Part shown: piece after piece, positions 35,663 to 45,988 of the stretch
How positions within the stretch are numbered: the first letter of the stretch is position 1
Layout of the letters: each line of letters begins with the position of its first letter
Source: Oenanthe sinensis
Taxonomy: Eukaryota; Streptophyta; Magnoliopsida; Apiales; Apiaceae
Length of the DNA stretch: 64,000 bases
Direction of reading: 5' to 3'
Assembly: GCA_028671895.1 (NCBI GenBank)
Contig: CM053796.1
Location: 31,556,860 to 31,620,859 of the forward strand
Position numbers and translations under genes: made by a program
The notes under the pieces: generated by a model
Told to the model about the DNA's origin: nothing
Database searches by the model: none
Seen by the model: only the letters and a program-made list of their open reading frames with translations

Positions 35663-37501
35663 TCAAGATTGATTGGGCCCGACTTTTCTATAAGATCGAG
35701 AACTATCAGATTTAATAACAGGAGATGCACTTTCTTTAACATTCTTAGAGCTTTCGACCTGGTCTTTTCCCTTTTCAGACTTAACAGATTTGTTAGTCTT
35801 AGGAGATGGCTTATCACTCCTAACTTTAGAAGGACTGGTAGTCTTAGCTCTTACATGTTTCTTTTTGACAATAGAACTAGCAGAAGAATTTAGACATGTT
35901 TGGCTAGTTGCATTCATCAAATTCACAAAGGTTTGCATGATGTTAAAAGTGCAAGGCATACAATTAGGTTGACCACATTGTACATGATTTTGATGCATGT
36001 TATTCATTGTGTGTGGTACAGGCATGGCATGTGCAACAGGAATATTCATGTTAGATTTACATGCATAAGAAAGATGTTCAGTAGATTTACAGTGATAACA
36101 TGCTTTCTTTATTCATTCTGCCTTAACCTCTTTTATGCCTTTTTCTTTCTTAACCTGATGTTTAACAGCCTTAGCTCCTAATCCTGGTCTAGATTCTTCT
36201 TTAAGGGTTAGAACTGGTACCTCTGGTTCATCTGATGTCTCAGCCATGAGGGCAAAGTTTGCTGTATAAGTAACTTCTTCCTCATCTGAATCATCTCAAG
36301 CTCTGCCTTCTGTTACTACTAAAGCACTTTTTTCATGTCTTTCCTTCACCAGGGATTCATACTTGCTTTTAAGGGCTTCATATGTTTCTTTGGGATATGT
36401 CTGTTTCGGCTTCTTGCAGTCGGTAGCAAAGTGTCCGGCTTCACCACAGTTATAGCATTTGAACTTCATTTTAAAATCCAAAGGAGATTTGTAGCTGGTA
36501 CTCTTGCCTTTTCCTTTGTAGCCTTGTGAACTACCACCACCCCTAGTAACCCGAGAGTAAGATGAAGATTTACTCTGCGGTCGGTTACTCTTTCTGAATC
36601 TTATATTGCTGAACTTCCTTGCCATGTATGCCACGACACTATCATCCATATTGTCCGGCTCTTCTTGGGTGAAGTAGTCATCATCACTATTTGATGTGCA
36701 CTCATCATCATTTTCAACTTGATGTGATGCAGGTGATGATCTAGGCTTTTCTGCAACCATTGCCTTTTTAGACTCTTCCTCATCAGCAATTAATCCTGAT
36801 GCCGCTTCCTTTCCTCTTGAATCATTATCCCATGTTTGATCTTGAAGGGTCTCTAGCTCATAGGTCTTCAGAATTCCATAATATTCTTCCAGAGTAGTTG
36901 AGTGCAAATCTCTGGTTTCTCTAACAGCGTAGACTCTATGTTCAATGCTTTTTGGCTGGTTCCTTAGATATCTCGTGTTTACTTCAACCACGGGGAGAGT
37001 TACACCTCTCAGATTCAAATCCAAAACCAACTGACTGAATCTTAGATAGACATCTGTTATGCTTTCACCTTTTCTTATTCTGAAGGTATCATACTCCATC
37101 TTGAGTATAAGTGTTTTGTTGCTTCTGACCTCAGCGGTACCTTCCATGACGACCTCTAGCTTATCCCAAATCTTCTTCGCTGTAGTTAATCCTTTAACTA
37201 CATTAAACATCTCATGATCTAGGGATTCCATCAGTGTTTGTCGAACGGATGTATCGAAAGCTATCTGCTCCTTATCAGCATCTGAAAAGTCTATTGCCTT
37301 TTTAGGCTCAGACCGTTGTGGTACTACCACATCTCCTTCCATATGCTCAGGAACAACAACCATTGGGACAAATTTACCTTTGTCAAGGACTTCCAGATAT
37401 TCAGGATTGATGGACTCAAGGTAAAGTTTCATTCTCAACACCCATTCTTCATAATGATCTCGGTCGAACATTGGAATTTTGAAGTTATTTTTAGGTGCCA
37501 T
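35663..37501 (-). pseudogene. gag: F gag
   Basis: ATG at 37501 (MAPKNNFKIPMFDRDHYEEW). It is open for 401 codons to a TGA at 36296-36298, where E has Trp. Zinc knuckle CYNCGEAGHFATDC at about 36416-36457. Beyond the stop the same frame continues to 36049-35663 with a second knuckle CYHCKSTEHLSYAC (near 36100), the HVQCGQPNCMPC motif (35951-35986) and a Lys/Ser-rich tail ending GPNQS and a stop. Compared with E, the coiled-coil middle region is missing and about 50 nt at the gag-pol junction are deleted, so gag and pol are in one frame separated by the stop. Confidence 0.88.
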
Positions 37502-38286
37502 CTTAATGTGGATTTAAAGTTAAGATAATAAACTTTTCTTATTACTTGAGTAGTAATTAAAAGAAAATTAAATTATCTCAAAATAAATCAAGGTTCAAGT
37601 TCTGGACACCAAAAAAAATTCTAAGTACCCAAGACTAGGCTATGTAGAATATCTATGTAGAACTTCTGCCCAAGTCGAAATTCTCTAAGTAGAACTTTTG
37701 TCTAAGTCGAACTTCACTAAGTAGAATATTCAACTCGGATATTCAAGTAGAATATTCTATGTAGAATATTCAAGTAGAATATTCTATATATAACTTTTGT
37801 CCTTGGAAGAAATTTGCTGCAGGTCACTTTAATATTGAATAAACAATATTATTTTTCACACTTTGACTTTTGTGGCTTTTCTCACCTAACTCACCTAACC
37901 CACGTGCTAGGTACTTAATATCTTTTGTAATACTTTTTGTTGTGAGATATATGTCAAATCAAAAGCCAATAACACCTTTTTAACTTTATGTCTTTTGAAA
38001 AGGTAATCAAAAGTTGCTGGGTTTGCCTTCTTTATCAAGAACAGTGATGACTTCTTGAAGAACACCAAAAATCAAAGTACCCAGAAAAATTCACAAAAAT
38101 TATCTAAAGTCCACCCAAGCTAAATAATCACACCTGGAGTATTTAAATAATTTTTAGACTGAGTTTTCTTTGTCAAACAAATTAAAGCACATTTTCCAAG
38201 AAAGACTTGAAAAGTAGATCTGTAAAGGAAAACTCACGAATCTCCTACCAAACACAAGGATCTATGTTTTGTATGTTAAACATGAA
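37502..38286 (-). other. F 5' leader with AGTCGA/GTAGAA repeats
   Basis: Non-coding. An irregular repeat of CTAAGTAGAA, AAGTCGAA and AGTAGAATATTC motifs lies at 37620-37800 and resembles the LTR and spacer arrays. The rest is AT-rich. Confidence 0.65.
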
Positions 38287-38298
38287 GCTCTGATACCA
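38287..38298 (-). promoter_or_regulatory. F primer binding site
   Basis: GCTCTGATACCA on the plus strand is the exact reverse of TGGTATCAGAGC, two bases from the LTR. Confidence 0.93.
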
Positions 38299-38300
38299 AT

Positions 38301-39495
38301 TGTTAGGTCCAAATGTGTTGTAGAGGGGGGGGGGGGTGAATACAACTTTTCGAATTTAAGAAGCAATAAATATCATGTAATAAATGAACACAGTGATTCA
38401 AGGAATATATGTCTTATATATAACTTGAAAGAGTTGCTACAACATTCATTACAAAGTACACCAGAAGTAAAGAGGGTAGTAAATGATACTAAGCTCTGTG
38501 AATATACTCTCTCTCTTTTACAAGTGTTTATCTCGAAAATATTGCTCACTTTAAAAAAATACACAAGTACTTCTATTTATACTACTTGTAATCTATGTCC
38601 TGTAGTCTTCAAAGACTAAGATATACGTGGCCCAATGATATCCACATAAATCTTATCTTATCTTGAAAGCTTGGCAATCTACCAATTAGATGATGCCATG
38701 TGTCATGTTGAAACTGCCCTCTATGTAGAACATCTACTTGGCCATCTCGAATGCTAAGTAGAATTTCTTCATAGGAATATTCTTCTTGGCTATCTAGAAC
38801 ATTTAAGTAGAACTTCTACATAGGAATGTTCTACTTGGCCATCTCGAACATCTAAGTAGAATTTCTACATAGGAATGTTCTACTTGGCTATCTCGAATAT
38901 TTAAGTCGAATATTCTACATAGGAATATTTTACTTGGCCCATCTCGAACATTTTGTACTTAGAAAAATTCTGGGCTTCAACTTGAAACTTCTATGCAACA
39001 TTTTGAACTTGTGATTTCTTTATGTCTTCCATATTCTTCAACAAGCTCTTGAACCTGGATCTCTATTACTGACATAAACTTGATATCAATGTCCTGACAC
39101 TTGATGCAATGGTCTGATTCATAAGTAACTAGTCATGATAGTGTTTCTGCTTCTTGAATAGATTACCATATTCAATTAGTAATGTGACTTTCCAATTATT
39201 GCTTTCCTTCTTGTTCACTTGAAATCAATTAGCCTTATTGATACTGATAGTTATGATCTTGAATCTTGAAGTTACAAATCACTAAGGCATGAACAACTCT
39301 GTTTTGAACTTCTTTCAATGATTTCTTCTTTATTTTATCATAGTTAACATGTTGAATTGTATCAATTACCTTGTCTTCATTTAGCATTGATTTCTTTGTG
39401 GCTTCATGTTCTTGATTGTCTTCCGGTTAAGTATCTTTTCTTTTAGTTGAGTTACATAAGTTATAGTGTTACAAGTTAAGACACTCTTCCTTTCA
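38301..39495 (-). repeat. F 5' LTR (1195 bp)
   Basis: Plus-strand start TGTTAGGTCCAAATGTG with a 12-G run and end CTTCCTTTCA. The TATA box on the minus strand (TATAAATAG, 38573-38581) is intact. It contains the 49-bp ATCTCGAAC/GTAGAATTTC units at 38717-38945. Confidence 0.93.
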
Positions 39496-39500
39496 AAGGT

Positions 39501-40646
39501 TCTAGAACGATTTTGACATGAATTGTTCTAATTTAACAATTTTGTTTCAAACCAGCACAAAAAGTCTGTGAATATTACAATGCAGAAAATTAAAATTACT
39601 GAATTTGAATGTTTTTAACTAACTAAAAATAATGAAGCTAATGGCCTCATATTTATAGAGGTTAAAGTTAGCAAGACATTTGAATAAAACTTATTAAAAA
39701 ATCAAAAATACTTTATAAATTAGTCTTCAAGACTTTTTAAATAAGCTGAGCAAGACTTTTAAAACTCGGTAAGACTTTTTGAATAAGAACTCGGTAAGAC
39801 TTTTTGAATAAGTACTCGGTAAGACTTTTTGAATAAGTCTTTCGGAAGACTTTTTATTAAAGTCTTAACAAATATAATTCGGTAAGACTTTTGAAAAGTC
39901 TAATTTATAAAATTCGGTAAGACTTTTAAAAAGTCTTATTTACCAAATTCGGTAAGACTTTTCTAATTAGTGCAGCAAGACTTTCTTTAAATGTTAAATA
40001 AAATATTTCTTTTAACTTAATTAATTCCATCAATTTTAATTAAATAATTTATAAATTAAATAATTTCAAGATGAATTAATTTAAGTAGATAAATTAAATA
40101 ATTAATTAACTTTTGATAGTAGAAATAATTAGTTTCTTCACTTCACAATCATTATAGATTTGACTTAAGTCTTTCTGTCTTCACTGTTTTCTGTCTGAAA
40201 AGCACTTAAGCTAGGTGATAAATATTTATTAAATTAGTTGACACACAAATGTTCTGTCTAGTTCATTTGTGCCATACTAAAAGAAATATTCTTCACCTTT
40301 TAACTTTAAAAGTTGTGATCTTCTGTCTTGTTCTCGATTCTAGCTTTGTCTCTAATATTTCTTTTCTTGAAATCTTTTTGTAGTAGCCACTTGGAATCTT
40401 CTTTACCTTCTGAACTCTTCTGAAATACTACTTCTTTATTTTTCGCTGACGCTTGAACATATTAATGAACTTCTTCCGGTGTAAAGTAGCAACCTCATTA
40501 AAATACTTCTGACAATCTGATTTTTTGTGTCTAGTTTACTTTCTTCGTTCTGATTCATGTTTTCATAATTATTATTTACTGTTTTTTCTTATCTGAGTTG
40601 AGTTGTCATATAATTATTACAAATAGGCCTAGTCATATGCCTTTCA
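39501..40646 (-). repeat. H 5' LTR, right part (after F insertion)
   Basis: Continues the LTR interrupted at 7244 and ends CATATGCCTTTCA at 40646, followed by TSD ACAAA. Between 39715 and 39970 a phrase like TCGGTAAGACTTTTTGAATA is repeated about six to eight times. G carries the matching LTR start TGAAAGGCATATGACTAGG at 60305. Confidence 0.85.
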
Positions 40647-40651
40647 ACAAA

Positions 40652-43600
40652 CTTTGATTCCATCCCTCAACTCCCTCAACAAATTGGGTACTTTTTGACC
40701 CATAATTTGTAATTTAATTTTCCTTGTGTATTAATTAGACAGTTAGCTAGTAAAATTAGTTATGATGAACATATTATCTACTATGCTAGATTATTACAAT
40801 TGATTTTTAGTCATCTATTTCCTGATATTAGTTTTGAGAATGACAAGGGTTTGCCTAGTTTTAAAATGAATAAAAGGCTTTTTGCTGACTTGACAAGGAA
40901 AGATGTCAAGAAAGAAAATGAGGGTATTTTGCCTAGGTTGTTTTGTCCCATATGGGTCAGGCTTCTACTGAATCAGAGAATGCCGATTGTGTATAGAAGG
41001 GAATTTCTTTTTGTGACTGAGAATCAGAGTTTAGCCCAATATGGTTCTAACCCAAGTCACCCACCAAACACTGATACACAAATTCTGCCAACCTATATTG
41101 TCTCCCAAAAGACTTCAGTCACAAAATACACCTCTCAAGCACAAGGCTCAGGCCTCAAAAGGAAGGACAAATCAGAGTCATAGTCTTCTCCCAGAAAAAG
41201 GAAATTGATTGATGAGCAAACAAACTCTAATAACAGTGCTGAAGGCATGGTATTTCCTATCAATAAATCTGTCAAACTTGCCTCAGATGTTGCTCATGCT
41301 TCATTCATGAAGCCATTTCATGTCAATCCAATATCAGAGCCTGTTAAGAAGAAGAGGAGACTGATTAAAGGCAAAATCTCACAATATTTCTCTCCAGCTG
41401 AAGCTCTGAACTCTGCTCCACTTTACTCTAATGATGTTATAAAGTCTGACAATTCTGCATTGCCTGACCAAATAAATAGTAACATCGGTGGAATTAAGGT
41501 AGATGGTGATGATGAAAATGCCAATAAAGAAGAAAATGATGAATTGGTTGAAATGGATGGTAATTCCCATCATGTTAATCCTTTTACCAGTCATGTAATC
41601 ACCTTGGAGGGTATTTCAAATGAGGTACCAAGTAAAGATAAAAAAAAGGGAATAGTGGTTGATAGTGAAGTTGTTGATGAGAAATGCTGGGATAAAAATT
41701 TGATGACAATCCTAGTATTCAAGTTGATCCAGCATCTTCTCATGTTCCAGTTATAATCTATGATTCTCCTGTCAAGACTCTTCAACCTATAATCAAGGAA
41801 ATCTCCTATAAGACAGTGAGAGAGTTAGCTGAAGAAGTAAAGAAAGAAATGGTTGCTCAAAAATCTCAACCATCTCCAAACTCTGAAATTACCAAGCTCT
41901 TCTCAAGAAGGAAAAAGAAGAAGGTTTCCTTTGTTTTAGACCTACAAGAACCTAATTATCAAAGTGTAGCAGTCTCTGAAACACCAGGCTCACAATAACT
42001 TATTGATCAAAGTTCAACAGAAGCCACAGTTCCAGCAGATGAAGCCAACATAGATCAGGGGTACAACCCACAAGAACCTTCAACTCAAAGGGTTGAAAAA
42101 GTTGTTAAGGCCCCAGCCACACAAGAATCATCCAATCAAAGTTTGGATGCAGGCAATCAAACATTGACTGAAGATCCTATTGTTGCTGATGTTGAAGGCC
42201 AACCTCTGGCAGAGTCTAGCACACAAGAACCTTCACCTCAAAGTAGTGAAACAGATACTGAAATGACTCAGGTCCCACAAGAACCAATCACTCCTTCTGT
42301 GATTGCAGACCAAACTCTGGAAGTGCAGCCAAAATTCTGATTCAATTGCTGCAAACTCTGATGCTCAACCCTTGGCAATCTCTGATGTTATATTGGTCCA
42401 ACCAATCTCTGCAAATCCAATGGATACTCCATCTGACTACAAATACTCAAGGTATAAACTCTGACTTTTCTTCAAAATTTACATACTCTGATAGTATAAA
42501 TTCAGATTTTATATTTATTTCTTTTACTGCTGGAATGACCATGGATACTCCTGATATGATTCCTCCTATTTATGTGACCATGGATCTCCTTTCTTAACCA
42601 CCTCTTATTTCTGTAGGTCACAGTGATTTGAGCCTTTTTTGTAAGACTGAGGTAAAATGTGTGAAAAATAGAACTGAAAATGAGAGGTAGACACTGGTTT
42701 TAGCAAAAAGGAGAGTTAGATATGAGACAGAAGTTAGTGACTTCTAGTGAGAAAACTCCTCATCACAAAAGTCATGAGATATGTGATGTGAGAAGTAATG
42801 AGATTACTTTAAAAGAAAAGAGTGTCTTAGGGTGTTCTGTTCTTTGTGCAGGTACTCAGAGTATCAATGAAACAGGCTTTGTTGTTAATCCTGTCCATCA
42901 CTATCTAAATTCTGAGGTACCAAACTCTATGATATTTTAGATGGTGAAGTTGCAAACTCTGAGGATTCCACTCCTATCTTTGAGGATGAAGAAGTCATTG
43001 ATCTTTCTATTCCTTACACTCAGAGATACAACTCCAAAAGATGGCCTCTAGATGCTTTTGATGCTCATAAAAGATTGAGGATGGAATATCCTGATTATTG
43101 TGTTGTTGAGAAGTTGAGGGTGAGATTGGACATGCCCTTATTGCGGAAGATGTAAGGAGAAGTAATATCAGGAGTGAGTCATCTAGTGCAGATATTTTGA
43201 AATATAAAAGGCAATCCATCGGGGATATGACCTAGAAATTCCAACATGAAGACATTTCTTGGCCACATATTTATGATCTGATTCAGAAAGTACACTCTGA
43301 AATAAATTTTGATGAGATGAAGGCAATTCTTAAAGCAACTACTGTGTTGACTAAGGGTCTGCATGGTGAAGTTCATGATCTTAAAGAAACTGTTAGTAAG
43401 CAAAGTGCTTCGGTTCAGAGTTCTGTTTCTATTTATCAACAGGCCATGGAGTCTAAAATTAAAGTTGTCTCCACTAAGAAGGAAGCCTTAGAAACTAAAG
43501 TTGATCAAATTGCTACTGTTGTGACCTCTATGCAGAATATGTTGCATACAATTAAGTCATACTGACTATTTCTTCTGATGTTAGAAAGGGGGAGAAAGTA

Positions 43601-44174
43601 GATAAGGACAAATGCAAAGTGGTTGTTGTCTTAAACTCTGAAGACAAACCTGAAGGTGATAGTGATGGCTTAGCTGATAAAAGCCAAGAGAATTATATGG
43701 ATGGTAAAACTGGTCATACTCAAACTCTGACAGATCAAACTCTAATTCCCTCAGGATCTGGAAAAGCTCAAGAAAATTAGCAAACTCTGACTGATATAGA
43801 TCATGTAACTCAATTGGAGCAATTCAAGAAAGATGAAGAGTTTACAAGGTAGTTGCCTGAAAAAGAAAAGCCAGAAGAAACTGACAAGGATACATAACTG
43901 GCACTGAAACTACATAAAGAAGAAAATCCATGTATTGATCTAGTTACTGCACAACAGGAAATGAAGAAGATGATTGATGGTACTGACAATGCTCAAGTCC
44001 AGTCAAAGAAAAAGAAAACTTATATTCTAAAGAAAACTCTGATAAAAAAAAAACCTGCAGCATCTGCACATGTCATACCTCAACAGTCATCTAAGCCTGT
44101 TACAAGGTCAAACAGAGGGGCAAGTGTAGAGATTGAAAAGACTCAATCATCTCAAACTATTCAACAAAAATCTT
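40652..44174 (+). pseudogene. J ORF3, middle part
   Basis: Continues J ORF3 after H. Open pieces include 40800-41183, 41205-41756, 41816-41998, 42143-42340, 43317-43565 and 43961-44209 (the last is cut by E at 44174), with many stops. Features: a conserved block with VYFAR/IIYYARLLQL character, an NLS-like KKKRRLIKGK (about 41346-41375), a second basic RKKKKVSF (near 41912), Ser/Glu-rich low complexity, and a predicted coiled coil at 43317-43565. The 9-mer AAACTCTGA or near copies recurs more than ten times. Function is unknown; no membrane segment is seen. Confidence 0.7.
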
Positions 44175-45451
44175 TGAAAGGCATAGGTGTACTAACTTGT
44201 AACACTTAATTACTATGTAACTCAACTAAGTAAAAGATAAAACAACAGCAAAACAAGAGAAACTGAAGAAGCACATGGAATCAATCAACTGAAGAAATGG
44301 TAATGATACTTGGTAACTACAAGTAACTAATTTGGTTAATCAAGGATGCATAAGTGAGAAGAAGTTCAATCTCAGTATTGCTCATGCCCTAACTTATCTA
44401 ATGGAGAATCAAATTAATGTCAAAGAAGTATCAAGAAGACCAAAGTGATTTCATGTAATGTATATCAACATCTGGATAATGTAAAGGTTAATCAACAAAT
44501 GAGAACTGACATTCAGAAGCAAGAACCCCTACAAGACTAGTCACTTATGAACCAGACCATTGCATCAAGTGTCAGGACATTGGAGGCAAGTTCATGTCAG
44601 TAATAGAAGATCTCATTTGAATTGAGTGAGGAAAAGAAATTGAAGAAGCTAGGGAAACTTGCTCATAAAGGTTAATCCTCAATTAGTCACGAAAGAAGGT
44701 CAACATTGGATGAGTGCATATTTGCTAAGGCGAATGTCGATCCACAGCAGATCGAGATGCGGGTCGAGATTTATAATTGAAGTAAAACATTGCAAAGGCA
44801 AATCTCGATCCACGGCAGATCGAGATCGAGATCGAGATCTTCATAGATCGAGATCGAGATTCTCCCAGATCGAGATCGAGATCTTCATAGATCGAGATCG
44901 AGATTCTCCCAGATCGAGATCGAGATTCTCCCAGATCGAGATCGAGATTTTCACAGATCGAGATCGAGATGGGTCCAGGCGAAGATCGAGATGCGGGTAG
45001 ATATGTAACATTTAATGTTCAAGGGACAAGTGGCTTATTGTGAACGGTTGATCCAGAGTTGTTGGGAAAGTACTTTTTGTTGTCGAAGTCCTGATTGGGC
45101 CACGTACACAAAAAGGACAAGATCAAGACTACATGACATTATAAAAGCAGCACTTTGTTTTTATTAGTAAGAAGACTTTTATCTCTGTATTTCAACGATA
45201 TATTAAAAAGAGAGAGCATTTACTGTAAAACAATAGTGAGAGAGAGGATCAGTTGAATCTAGCTTTAATTGCTGTATTTATTATTCAACTGATCATGATG
45301 CCTTTATGAATGTTGTAGCAAATCCTTCAATGAATATAATGATATATTCTTGAAATTCTGTGTCATAATTTATTACCTGCATATTTATACATTCTCTCAT
45401 TATTCTAAAAAGTTGTATTCACCCCCCCTCTACAACACTTTGGACCTAACA
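44175..45451 (+). repeat. E 5' LTR (1277 bp)
   Basis: Starts TGAAAGGCATAGGTGTACTA and ends TTTGGACCTAACA. TATA box TATAAAAG at 45140-45147, with ACGTAC just upstream. The seven-C run near the end is ten C in the 3' copy. Confidence 0.95.
44745..44998 (+). repeat. E LTR TCGA-rich tandem array (5' copy)
   Basis: At least six copies of AGATCGAGATCGAGATTCTC-type units (about 21-22 bp), every unit carrying two GATCGA. It sits about 150-400 bp upstream of the TATA box. The open frame across it encodes only Asp-Arg/Ser-Arg low complexity and is not a gene. Confidence 0.92.
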
Positions 45452-45453
45452 AT

Positions 45454-45465
45454 TGGTATCAGAGC
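45454..45465 (+). promoter_or_regulatory. E primer binding site
   Basis: TGGTATCAGAGC two bases after the LTR; initiator tRNA-Met type. Confidence 0.95.
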
Positions 45466-45988
45466 TCATGTTAAACACATCTAACAGAGATCCTACTGTG
45501 TTATTTGAGTTGGTTCTTGAAAATCCCAGATCTAATTTTTCTTGAAGTTTGTGCCGAAAGTTTTTATTTGTTTCTTCTTGGAAAAGTCATAGATCTAAAA
45601 AGTTCTAAGTAATGGTGTAAGGAATATTTGTACAACATTCCAAAACATTGTACTTTAGAGCTTTGTGGGTTTTCTTGTGGTCAAAAATCTGGTTATAAAA
45701 GAATATTTGATTGGTTGACTAGGGAACTTGAATCAACTGTTTGGTTGAACAAAAAGAACAAATTAGAACTACTGTCAACTAGATAGTGGACAGCTTTTTG
45801 TTTGGACTTGGAAGACTGGTGGACCCTGCTACTGTTCCTGTGATTAGAACTAACTTGCTTGAATCTTAAGTGCAAAATCCATTGGATATTAAGTGTTGGA
45901 TATTTAAAGTGAGATAATTAATTTTTCAAGTAAATACAATTTATTGTAATTTGAAAAGTGTATTATCTTAATTTTAAACCTCATTAAA
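45466..45988 (+). other. E 5' leader
   Basis: 523 nt between the primer site and gag ATG. AT-rich; nothing coding. Unlike F it has no TCGA repeat. Confidence 0.7.

Larger units (their letters stand above)
7245..39495 (-). mobile_element. Element F: Sirevirus-like copia with ORF3, carrying B and C
   Basis: Perfect TSD AAGGT (7240-7244, 39496-39500). In sense order on the minus strand: 5' LTR 39495-38301, primer site, leader, gag, pol, TCGA-rich spacer, ORF3 (30736 to 8828, interrupted by C and B), polypurine tract, 3' LTR 8418-7245. Without B and C it is about 14.5 kb, close to E (14.8 kb). The LTRs (1195 and 1174 bp) differ at roughly 25-28 sites plus one indel of about 20 nt, about 2-2.5%. 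RT has lost the segment with the YVDD box, so F cannot copy itself. Confidence 0.93.
6104..40646 (-). mobile_element. Element H: internally deleted Sirevirus-like element, split by F
   Basis: H is bounded by TSD ACAAA at 6099-6103 and 40647-40651. Without the nested F (7245-39495 plus one TSD) it is only about 2.3 kb: a truncated 3' LTR (6104-6477), a fragment of gag (6478-6884), the leader, a decayed primer site and a complete 5' LTR split by F (7048-7244 and 39501-40646). The gag and LTR match element G at the right end of the window, so H and G are one family. Pol, ORF3 and the rest of the 3' LTR are missing. The LTR pieces differ at roughly 12% of sites by eye, making H older than F, E, B and C. 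Confidence 0.85.

Noticed and set aside
44659..45000. Open frame rich in Asp-Arg and Ser-Arg (also at 58180-58521 and 52162-52419)
   Set aside because: It is the translation of the GATCGA array inside LTR and spacer; both strands give low-complexity peptides. Not a gene.
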